Shown in pieces: positions 45,749-58,400 of a stretch of 64,000 nucleotides of DNA. How positions within the stretch are numbered: position 1 is the stretch's first letter; each line of letters starts with the position of its first letter. A model generated the notes under the pieces. The model worked only from the letters and a program-made list of their open reading frames with translations, was not told where the DNA came from and did no database searches. Origin of the DNA: Halichondria panicea (lineage: Eukaryota > Porifera > Demospongiae > Suberitida > Halichondriidae); contig NC_087381.1 in assembly GCF_963675165.1 (NCBI RefSeq), positions 186,001-250,000 on the forward strand, read 5' to 3'. The translations under genes were made by a program, and so were the position numbers.

Positions 45749-48700
45749 CTATTGCAACGAGTACTTGCACTCTACACCATCGGGCATGTGCAGTATGATA
45801 GTCTTAGTGCCTGACCACTCCACCCGGATATAGTTGCTATGGTTACTGGGGGTGGAGGTTGATATGGCCGGCCAACTGCACACAAACTTTGGTGCTTGGT
45901 TCATACCAAACAGTGAGGTTGTGATCTGTAGGAGGAAGGTTATGCAATACTGTAACCATGACAATGCGTAGGAGGGAGGGAGGTTATAAAAAATAAAATA
46001 ATTTTGTATTGTAATTATTAATCACAAGTTAAGATGCTACATGTACATACACTGGTTTCTCACGCCCACACACACACACACACACACACACATACGCCCA
46101 CACACACACATACGCCCACACACGTACCTGCCACACAGAGAGCAGTGAGTCAGCGTAGGAGTAGGTAGCCAGTAGTTTCCCATCATCAGAGAACACAAGA
46201 GTGGTGACTGGATGTTTGTGAGACTGTACTGTCTGAGTGCGCCCTTGCTTGAGATCATAGACCACCACCTGACCCGCTCTACCCCCCACAGCTAGCCTCC
46301 GAGACTTGGGGGAGTAACTGATGTTGGGGATCCTGTACATTGGAAGAGGAGGAGGGTACATTGCTATATATAATAACGAAAATAAAATTATGAGATACAA
46401 CAAATTATTGATTGAAATTAGCAACACATTAAGTTATGACCATTCTAAGAACTGGTGCATGGGGATCCTGTACATGGAAGAGCCGGGGTAATTCAATATA
46501 CAAAAAAGTTTGACTGATTGAAATTGGATCATTGCAACACAAGTTAGTTAGCTGTACCTAGCAAAGGATGGAAATATCTCCAGAATGCTCTTCTTCTTGT
46601 AGGGCTCCTGATCGCTACAGAACAGCACGACGTCCACCACCTGAGGAGAGGGCACACATAACAGCTGTGTAGGACGCACACAATTGTGTTAATAATAATA
46701 ATGCCAGCAGATAATTATTCCTCAGGAAGCTATTTTGTGCCTAAACTAAATATGTACAATCTCTCGTACTGGCATAGACTTACATGTACGTAAAATGAAC
46801 AGCTTGGCTCACCTCGACGAGTTGTAGGGAGACTTGTTGAGAAGCCTTATCAATGACCGTCCTCATGAGATCCAGCATCTCGTTCTTACAGTAGAGGAGC
46901 AGCTGATTGGAGGGAGTGAGGATACCAGCCGTACTGGGCGGCGGAGTCATACCAACCTGTACAAGCATAATTATAATTTGAGCGGCCATAACTTTAGTTC
47001 TGGTGACCCAATTTCAATGATTTTGTGGTTTTCTGAAAGCTTAAAAGGAGCTCTTTCAGTTGGTATGCTCAAATCCAATATCACTTTTTTTAGCCATTTT
47101 CGACAAAATACCATGGTCATTAGCCGAAAATGAGAAGTTTTGCTATGCCACAATTTTGTGAGTTAAACATACCATTTTAAAGAGCTCCTTTTAAGCTTTC
47201 AGAAAATCAGAAAACCATTGAAATCGGACCATTGCAACACAAATTATGGCCGTTCAAAGATGCTTCACTATAGACACAGAACTACTACACACACATACAC
47301 AGTGGGGAGGGGTGGTCTAACCAGTACACACACAGGTAGTGGGGGGGAGGGGGTGGTCTAACCAGTACACACACACATACACAGTGGGGAGGGGGTGGTC
47401 TAACCAGTACACACACATACACAGTGGGGAGGGGTGGTCTAATTAGTACACACACGGCTAGTGGGGGGAGGGGGTGGTCTAACCAGTACACACACAGGTA
47501 GTGGGGGGGAGGGGGTGGTCTAACCAGTACACACACAGTGGGGAGGGGGTGGTCTAACCAGTACACACACACAGTGGGGAGGGGGTGGTCTAACCAGTAC
47601 ACACACAGGTAGTGGGGAGGGGGTGGTCTAACCAGTACACACACAGGTAGTGGGGAGGGGGTGGTCTAACCAGTACACACACAGGTAGTGGGGAGGGGGT
47701 GGTCTAACCAGTACACACACGGCTAGTGGGGAGGGGGTGGTCTAACCAGTACACACACAGGTAGTGGGGAGGGGGTGGTCTAACCAGTACACACACAGGT
47801 AGTGGGGAGGGGGTGGTCTAACCAGTACACACACAGGTAGTGGGGAGGGGGTGGTCTAACCAGTACACACACAGGTAGTGGGGAGGGGATGGTCTAACCA
47901 GTACACACACAGTTAGTGGGGGAGGGGGTGGTCTAACCAGTACACACACAGTTAGTGGGGGGAGGGGCTCACCTGAACTTGCTGCAGAGACGAGTGAGGG
48001 AAGTGTGTTACGTGTTGTGCCCCTAGGAACATTGTAACCTCCTTGGCTAGTATGGATACTATGGTGACAGGTTTCACTATCGCCATGAGATTGAGTGCTT
48101 TCTGTGCTACATCAGATGCAAACTTCATGGCCCTAGAGGATGAGTGGGCAGTCTTACGTATGTCACCTGATCCACCATGTGATTGGCTCGTCTTAGTGTT
48201 GGGGATGTAGTTGATCACAATATCAAGAAGCCCCATGACAATCTGTGTACAGGACGCATGGTTAATATTAATTGTACGTACTACCATATATGGTACTACT
48301 GTATATAGCGGGTAATGTCCGTTGGTACAATTATGAACTACGTACCTATAGCTAGTTAAATATACAACTCAGAATAGTGATTGTGGAATCTATTTTTCGC
48401 TTCAATTTTCAGATTAATGCCCTAAAACACACAAAAAAAGAACATTTGTTCCATATGAAAATAACTACGCCATACATTTGGACCACACCCACCTGTTGTA
48501 TGTCAACGTATTTCTCCCAGAGGGGGAATCCCCTCCCCACCAACTCAGCCGCAGAGCACCTCAGGTTAGAGTGGATGGGAGAGCTGGATGATGGTTTCTC
48601 AAGCAGCACGGCCTGGAGGGTTTTAGCTGTGAGAGCGGCCGTGGCACGGTCCATGACCTCTGGGGGGTGGGCGTTCTTGGAGTGGGCGTCGCCCTTGTAC

Positions 48701-51700
48701 TCGTTGTTGAACTCTGCGCCTATCATCCCGAGGATAATGAGTGCTGTAGACTGCTGTTGCTGAGTCGGCATTGGACCTGTGGAGATGAAAAATAGACGAA
48801 AGTTGTAAAAATAAGTTTCGTTTATTTAATATAAAAGTTGTACAGTAGACACCTTTAGGGAACAAAGTTTTGGCTCTTATACAGAGGCGGCTGGTACGGT
48901 AAGAAGATACTATTAAATTAATGGATAAAGATTTGTAGCTACTATTTACCTTCAAACAAGAAGTGGTCATCGTCATCAATATGGTGCTTGCTCTTTGCTG
49001 AGTCAGCAGACTTGGTGGGAGGCTGTAGCTTGGTGGCCCACACTTGGACCAGCTCACGACGACCGCTATGTTTGATACGACGTAGCTCTGCCTGAAGTAA
49101 CGCTTGAGCAGCCTCTCGTATCTATACAGTCAGGGGGGGTGGGCTGACGTAAGTGTATAAGTATCTAGTAATTAAAGGGCTCTCTCCATGTACATGTACA
49201 TGTATGTAACAGTATTAGTGTAACTAGGATAACCCTAGCTCAACCCACGCACACACCCCCCACACACACACTCCTCACAGCTTGACAGGGGTCGAGGAAG
49301 CGCGACGCCAGCACTGGGAGGTGTGGTGCTCGGAACTTGCCCTCCATACGCTCAGGGAGCATCACACAATGAAGAGCTGCAACCTGCAGCGACCAATCAG
49401 ATCAATAGATACCTTTCAAAGAACTACAAAATGGATCGGTTTAATCGCGAAATTAACTCAAAGTTAGTATCAAAACAGGTCTTTTTTGAAATATCCCCAG
49501 GGCTTTATCACATGATGATCACCTGACTCCAGTTGGCTCGTATGATGTTATCTCGTAGCTGCTGACTATCCTCATCGCTGTCACTATCCTCTTCGTACGA
49601 GGTGTTGGTGGACTGACCCTTGATACCAGAGCTTCTCGCTAGGGCGTGTGCTCCCACACTCTGTGGGGATGGAGTGGAGTGGGTGGAGGGGCGTGGGGTT
49701 AAAAGTGTAGCTATAACTATTATACATGCATGTGAAAATAATTACACTGGCTGAGAATTGACATCAAATTCAACCAAAACCAAAACATATGTATATGACA
49801 CCTGCTCACACATACACTGTGTATGCGAAGTATAGTTATGTATTCTCAAAGGGTACTAGGCTAGCCTATATAAAGATCAAAGGGACCTAAACCCTTTGAT
49901 GTGGTTACCTGGTTCATGAGAGTGTTGGTGATGGAGACCATTGTCAGGAGGTGCTGAGTCGTCAGCGATTGGGACAGCTGCCAGCGAATGTGATACTTCT
50001 GATCAAACGTGAAACTCGTCTGACTGGTTTGACGAGTCACTGCTTTCTGATTGGACGGAGGTAAATATACGGACTCGGGATGATTGCCATCAACTTCTGC
50101 AGAATTCTCTGAACCTCCAATCCGTATCGTGTAGCTCGTTTGGACGTCAAGATCCTCCATCTCCTTTTTTGCTTCCTCCTCTTTCCCGGAGGAGGCACTA
50201 AACGACGAATGAGAGAACAGCCGCTGTTGTTGTTTGATACGCAGTCCCCAGCCAGGCAGTACTAGACTAAGGCAACCTCCCTTACTCATTAGACCGAAAC
50301 ACACCGGGCGTATCGGGCGCACTAGCCCCAGGGTTTGTTCACACTCCACGTCCAACGCCTCGTCCAGGTTCCAAGCGTGGAGGCAGGAAAGAAGGAGACG
50401 AACGATGTCTACAATCGTGCCTGGACCTGCAGCGTTCATGGGAGGATGGGGAATTATTAATCATGATAATGGCGATTGTTGATGGCTAACTTTGAGAGCC
50501 CGTCACTGGAGTTAGGATTGTTCAATTTTCAAAAATTAAAAGATGCATTTTGTAGCTCTTTGAAAGGCCTATCTAATGGTGTGTTTAGATCAGTGATAGC
50601 TGTCACTGGATCGCTACAATTTGAGTTAGAATGAATGCTATCCCTGGATTGGAGTTAGAATGAATGTACTTCACGCACCTTGTTCTTGCAGGTTCTCAGC
50701 GCTGATCTTAGCCACTGCTTGTCCGAGTGCTTCTCTCACACGCTCTTGTTCCCGAGAGCCAGACTGCTGACTCGGCAATCCAGCCGGTAGCGACTCTCGT
50801 CTTGGACCACGCCCACTTCCTGGTGACATCCCCGTACCTACACAACCAAGGCAACACATCTCAACAAGCCACTTTGCAATGATAAAATTCAATTTTTGGA
50901 ACGGCCATAACTTAAGTTCTGATGATCAATGATTTTGTGGTTTTCTGAAAGCTTAAAAGGAGCTCTTTCAGTTGGTATGCTCATAATTGTTTTTGACCCA
51001 TTTTTGGCAAAATATATATAGCCCATGGTATTTTGCCAAAAATGGGAAATTTTATCATGTTGGAATTTTAGGAGTTACAAAACATTGTAGTAATACGATA
51101 ATATTTAGTTAATTTTGTCTGCAAAAGAACACATTACAGTTTAGTATTTGAGGTAAGATAAGATGCCATGGTCAGATACCGAAAGCACCGCAACCACTGA
51201 AACCTTGTAACGTGTGGGAATAGGTTACAGTATAAATTGTGTACTTTAGTAGAGCATCAACTTTGAACTGAGCTACACATGTACAGCACAAAGATGGGCT
51301 CCAATGTGAAGATTAATGTATTTGTGCTACTGACAATCACACTATACGGAGGTCTATCTTTTGCTGTGTGGAATCTACATACCCAAACTGTGAGTCTAAA
51401 GTATGAGAATGCTAACCTACAGAACCAAATCAATAAAAAGCAAGATATTGTCGGAGCTAATCCAAACCTCCACTCGAGTGATGAAGCCACGGTGATTGAC
51501 ACACTAAAGCGACTAACTCGACAATCCGACTCCTCTCAAAGTGCTACTGATCTACTTGCTGATGCTCTGGCAGAACTAATTGAAAAGAAACTCTACACTA
51601 TAATGGACTGTACTAGAGATTACGCTGATAAATTAACCAACTGTTCGCTCAAGCCAGGCCCAAAGGGAGACAAGGGATGCCTGGGTGATCAAGGTAAAGA

Positions 51701-53801
51701 AGGCCCTCAGGGAATAAACGGAGAACCTGGGGTCAAAGGACACATTGGCTACCCTGGTCATAAAGGGGAGGTGGGTCCAAAGGGTCCAATTGGCGATCCC
51801 GGCCCAATGGGGCACCGAGGGGTTAAAGGAGATATGGGTGAAATCGGTCAACGAGGTGAGGCGGGGGTTAAAGGTGACGAAGGTATGAAAGGAGAATATG
51901 GTTTCCCTGGACACAAAGGCGAGAGTGGCGGGCCGGGTGCCAAGGGGGTTAAAGGAGATCGAGGCTTTGGAGGCAATAATGGACAAAAGGGAGAGAAAGG
52001 AATGACGGGGGAACAAGGTTCACCGGGACCTATTCCCACCACACAACCACCAACTACTGGAGCAGTGACTACACAACCACCAACTACTGGAGCAATGACC
52101 ACACAACCACCAACTGTTCCCTCTGAGAGGTGCGGTGGTCCTGGATGGAGGAAGGTGGCATTCATTGATATGACTAATACTAGCCAAAACTGCCCTCAAG
52201 GACTAACACTGACTGGCTACTCAAAACGATCATGTGGTCGAACACATACAAATAGTGACGATTGTTCATCAGTCACCTTTCCTGTTGGTGGGGGTCAATA
52301 CAGTCGAGTGTGTGGGAGAGCTAAGGCTTATCACTATGGGTACCTGTTGTCCTTTTATGGGTATAACCGTGACTCACGTGGTAACAATGCACAGTACGTT
52401 GATGGACTAAGCTTCACTCATGGAACACCCAGGACACACATTTGGACATTTGCAGCTGGTTTATATCAAGCAAACATTAGTAATATTGATACTGTACGTA
52501 GATACTATAACTGTCCTTGTAACCCAGGCAACACCTACGGCTCCCCTCCTTTTGTTGGTAATGACTATTTCTGTGAGAGTGGCGCAAGCTCTCGTTCTGC
52601 AATTGGACGTAACATATTTCACCCTGATGATCCACTCTGGGATGGTCAGGGCTGTATCCATGGCAACCCGTGCTGTTCGTTGAACAATCCACCGTGGTTT
52701 AACCAAACACTACCAACCCCCACAACTGATGATATTGAAATGAGACTATGTATGGTTCAATTGGTATCTAGTGGTAACATAGCTCTTGAACAAATGGAAC
52801 TATACGTCTACTGACGAACTAGAGACACTGAACATTGATCTGACTCTGTTAGCTACTGAATATTAGATGTACATAATTATGTACTTGTCAAGATAATTTA
52901 TTACCATATTACTGTGTACAGTATTACTTGCGAGCATCAAACATATGCAAACTTTGCGATGGTTGATAAATTCAGTCATTTGCGGGAAAATGGGAAATTT
53001 ATGTTGCAAATTTAAGAGTTAATAATACTATTTTAAAGAGCTTCTTTTAAACTTTCAGAAAATCAGAAAATCATTGAAATTGCAACACAAGTTATGGCCG
53101 TTCAAAGATGCCATATACACCAGACACAGTCTCACGCAATTATTAAGTCAATTTGTAAATGTGCAGGCCACCTCTTTATTACAGCCACCATTGGCTGCAG
53201 CTAGTTTATATACCTATTCCAAAGTTTCTCCGTGCTGACAGATAGGTCCTGAAGGCATTGTCTTGCAGTGTGGGCTTGCGTACCTTGGGTGTGGTCACTA
53301 CCTTCTCCATCTTGGCCAAATGGTTGATGAGGTTTTGAGGATCGAAAGCCAATACCTTCAGTCAAGGGTATAGCAGTAGAATAATAATAATTAATATCAA
53401 GTTAACAATTAAAAACAAATTTTCGTTTTGAAAGGCTATAAATTTCCTCCCCCCACACACACCCCCCACACCGCCCACACCACACAACACCTGTATTGAT
53501 GAGTCCTCGGGGCTCACGGAGACTGTGCGTACTTGTAGGGGCACACCTCCACTCTGGGATGGAGTGGGCGGGAGCTCGGGTGTGTTGGAGAGAATCGTAC
53601 GCGCTGTCTCACCATCCACACACCGATCCAGCGACCCTGTCATGTGATCAGTCATGTGACATCATAATTACATAGTGATTGACCACACCCACCAGTTTCA
53701 ATCTGCCACACGTAGAGTTTCCCGTCTACACAGTGAACCAATAGAAAGTCTTCTTCCAAACGCCATCTGTAGGCAGCTCGTTAAAAACAGTTACTTTGCG
53801 T

Positions 53802-53900
<99 letters not shown>

Positions 53901-55364
53901 CTTTCCCCCACACACATCCTGCCCACATACACACACCCTCACGAACCTCACAGTGCTGACGGGGGAGGAGTGACAAGCGGCCACCAGCAGACACTTCCTC
54001 TCAGATGTCGAGAGGATGGCCACTGAGTAATCCTCCGCTATTGAGCACACACACGTCTGTAGTCGAGGCTGTGGGGTACAAAGGTCAAAGGTGGGGGTAT
54101 GTTACAAATTGAGAGAGCTTCTTCTGAGCTTTCAGAAAACCAGAAAATCATTGAATTTGGACCATTCAAAACTGGCTGTTGCAAGGTTTAGAACCTTTTT
54201 AGAATCAAGAAGCTACGTACACCACCATAGGGAACTACACAGGTCATGCAATAAGTACCAAATTAAGTTGCCATTCAAATTTCATACATACATGTACATG
54301 TACGTACGTTTACATCAGGGGGGCAACTGATGATATTCTTCACTTTCCCTCCATGGACTGCAAAGTCCGCCACCAGATCCCCAGAATAGAGGTCCCACAG
54401 CTTCACTGTGAAGTCAGCCCCACCGGACACGAGGTAGTTTGAGTTGTAGGCCTTGCTGTAACCATACGGGTAGAGGAGGGACGTCACGTTGCCATGGTGA
54501 CCCTTGAGGATACAATGCTGCGGCCAACCTGGAGGAGTACTAATTAGTATTTCAAAATTACAGAACAGTTTTTGCTTTTGTGTACGCGTCTTCAGGGTAG
54601 TTCCTGATGTAACTTCTGAGTAATCTCGCAGTATACTGACACATTCTCAGTAATTTCATAGTATACTGACACATTCTCAGTAAGTTCACAGTATACTGAC
54701 ACACATTCTTAGTAATCTCACAGTATACTGACCTCGGGAGAACTTGCGCGGCTGTAACATGAGCATGGTAGCGGCCTGTGTAGCCGAGAGCACAGCTACA
54801 CAACCGTCACTCTGTCCACACACTAGCCGTCCGAACGAGGCCAAGTACAGAGCACACACTATCGTAGGGGGGTTGCTTTCAGGGGGGTACTGTAGCGGAG
54901 GGGGGTGGAGTCAGGGATAATTAGCCACACCCACTTACGAGCATGTCAGTGAGACCACATGGCATGGCGGGAGGTTCCCAGGAGTCCGCTATACAAGCAC
55001 TACACTCTGGTAGTGTTAGGTCATTGGGACTGTGTATCACCTGATGAGCTGTGGGGGCGGTGTGGGCAGGGTGTGTGAGATGTGGAGTGTGTGAGGGTAA
55101 AATAAACGTTGAAAAATCATGTTCTGTATAGCACTGCCAGGCATTTTAATGTCCAGATTGTGATGTCACAAAAAAAATTTACTTGACTTTGAGTGTTGCA
55201 CAGTTGGGGGTGTGTCCTTAATCCGGCGTATATCCCATAGACTAATCTTTCCTTCTTTGTTGCCCTCAACCATCCAGAACCTGTCCAGGTACACGCTCAT
55301 CCCTGCCGAGTAGTCACGGCAACCAAGAATGTGTTCCACCACAGCACCGGCTGTTGATGCAACT

Positions 55365-55402
<38 letters not shown>

Positions 55403-58400
55403 AGTGGGTGGGGGGAGGTAAATGTGGCAAGAAAACATTTAATAGCACCATACGTCTATTGTTATAGACATGCGTACATTGTAATTAGCAATAAGTTTTA
55501 GGAGCTGTATAAAGTTCAAAGACTCAGGACTATACGTGTATAACCAAGAGTTCATTCATGGTACGTACATGTACATGTATGACTGTCCTTACGCACTTTC
55601 CAATGTTGTCTCCAGACTCTCCAGTCCTGGGGTACACCTGGACACACAGTATATCACATGACACTATCCAACGAGATAACACACCCACCTTGATGACAGC
55701 TGGTATATAAAGCAGCGTCCGTCTTCCTTGGCCCAAACGGCAATTTTCTCGTAATCGACGTATTCTCCTGACGACCACTCACTCACATCTTGTTCACACG
55801 GGTAAATCATCAGCTGTTTCATCTTTCCTCCAGTCGCATCGTACAGCTAGTGGGGGGGGGGGGGACGGGCTAGTTATGACTTTATCGTACGTACGTGTAT
55901 TGTCATTAAATTACTGTCTGAAAATGATAGAGAACACATAAATATCGTAGAGATTGGGGGAGGCTGAAAATGAGGATTTTGTTGATCTGGGGCTAGAGAA
56001 TCCAGCACCACGCTCCAAACTATACGGAGGCAGTTATTCCAGTGCATCACATCAACAGTTAGAGAGCTCAATATAAGCTTTCAGAAAATGTAGAGTTCCT
56101 GACGCAAGTAATGGTCTATCAAGTTTAGCAATAACAATGCACTCAGTTAACATAGCTACAAGAACTAAATTTAACAAAATTGTTTGAAAGCATTGATCTA
56201 CATAATTATACAATGATTGTCCACTCACCACCCAAGCTTTCTGAGTGACGATGAGCACAGTGCAGTGCGTCTTGTGACAGGAGGAGGCGACTGAGAGGGG
56301 GTGGTTCACGTCAAGGTTCTGTGCCTTCTCCTCAAACAACTGCTCCTGTTCCTTCATGTCGTGACGACTGGGGAGCAGCCAGTGCTTAGCAACACCATCC
56401 ACTGTCACAGCTAGAAGCGCATCTGTTGTGTGTGTGTGTGTGGGCGTGTGTGTGTGGGTGGGGGGATTATATGTGCTGAAATAAAATGATCGTAATCTCA
56501 ATACTGCTATTTTTACGCAAGTGAGAATCATTATTATTTTTGTATTTACTTTGTAAATATTATTCTCTCAAATCACCTTTCTTCTCGATGTTGCTGAGGA
56601 ATGCAACACTGGCGATCCAGTTAGGGGCGTGGCTACTGCGCAGCGTACAGAGCACCTCCAGACTGTTACTATCAAGCAAGGTCACATGACTATACTGTCC
56701 ATACAAGGCAATCACTGTGTCAGCCTGTTTGGACCGCGGCAGAGACTGGAGGATGAAAGAACGTACAACAAGAGGAATATAATTAGTTCAAGCAACATTA
56801 TTGTTGTCAAGCATTAAAATGGTACAATATACAAGGTTGGGTGAGCATGCACTGAGCTAGTATACATACAGCAATACAAGCCCAGGCCAAGCGCAATTCA
56901 AGCGCACCTCCATCAATGGTTTGGGATTCTGTTCAACTACATCCCATTCATTCAATGGTTTGGGGATTCTTTCAGCTGCCATAACTTTAATTCCGTGGAT
57001 CCAATGTCACATTTTTTGAAAGCTTAGAAAAAATACTTCAAATGGCGTCATCAAAAATCATATTAATTTTGAGAGATAAAAGTATTCCCCGATTTGGCGA
57101 TACCATGAATAATAGCCCATGGTCCAAGGCGGAAAAATGACAAATTAGGCCCCCGACAAAATTTTGGATTGCAACACATCATTTAAAAGGTCTCTTTCTA
57201 AGCTTTCAGAAAATCCGAAAATTTTTGACATTAGATCAACGATACTCAAGTTAAGGCTGTTGAAAGATGTTCAACTAATGGTTTGGGGATTCTTTCGGCT
57301 GCCATAACTTGAATTCCGTGGATCAAATCTCAAATTTTTTATGATTTTCTGAAAGCTTAGAAAAAAATAATTCAAATGGCGTCATCAAAAATCATATTTG
57401 AGAGATAAAAGTATTCCCCGATTTGGCGATACCATGAATAATAGCCCATGGTCCAAGGCCGAAAAATGACAAATTAGGGTCCAGACGAAATTTTGGATTG
57501 CAACACATCATTTAAAAGGTCTCTTTCTAAGCTTTCCGTAAAATTTTTGACATTAGATCAACGATACTCAAGTTAAGGCTGTTGAAAGATGTTCAACTAC
57601 ATCCCATTCATTCAATGGTTTGGGGATTCTTTCGGCTGCCATAACTTGAATTCCGTGGATCAAATCTCAAATTTTTTATGATTTTCTGAAAGCTTAGAAA
57701 AAAATACTTCAAATGGCGTCATCAAAAATCATATTTGAGAGATAAAAGTATTCCCCGATTTGGCGATACCATGAATAATAGCCCATGGTCCAAGGCCGAA
57801 AAATGACAAATTAGGCCCCCAACAAAATTTTGGATTGCAACACATCATTTGAAAGGTCTCTTTCTAAGCTTTCCGAAAATCCGAACATTTTTGACATTAG
57901 ATCAACGATACTCAAGTTGAAAGATGTTCAACTACATCCCGTTCATTTAATGGTTTGGGGATTCTTTCGGCTGCCATAACTTGAATTCCGTGGGTCCAAT
58001 CTCAAATTTTTTATGATTTTCTGAAAGCTTAGAAAAAATAATTCAAATGGCGTCATCAAAAATCGATAAAAGTATTCCCTGATTTGGCGATATCATGAAT
58101 AATAGCCCATGGTCCAAGGCCGAAAAATGACAAATTAGGCCCCCAACAAAATTTTGGATTGCAACACATCATTTGAAAGGTCTCTTTCTAAGCTTTCAGA
58201 AAATCATAAAATGTTTGGATTTACGCTTGGAGTTACGCTTGGGGAATTCAATCCCAAGCGCAATTCAAGCGCATTTGGGTGGCCCAAGCCCAAGCCCAAG
58301 CCAACTGAAGTTCAAATGATTCTTTTGCTATTTTTGCAGCAGTTGTTGACTGGCTTGTAAACAACCTCAGCCTCGGGCGCAGTCAATAACTATAACTATT

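Noticed and set aside
58200-58330. Possible hairpin or regulatory RNA at the CCAAGCCCAAGC stretch
   Set aside because: It is low-complexity sequence at the edge of a repeat array, with no convincing stem conservation.
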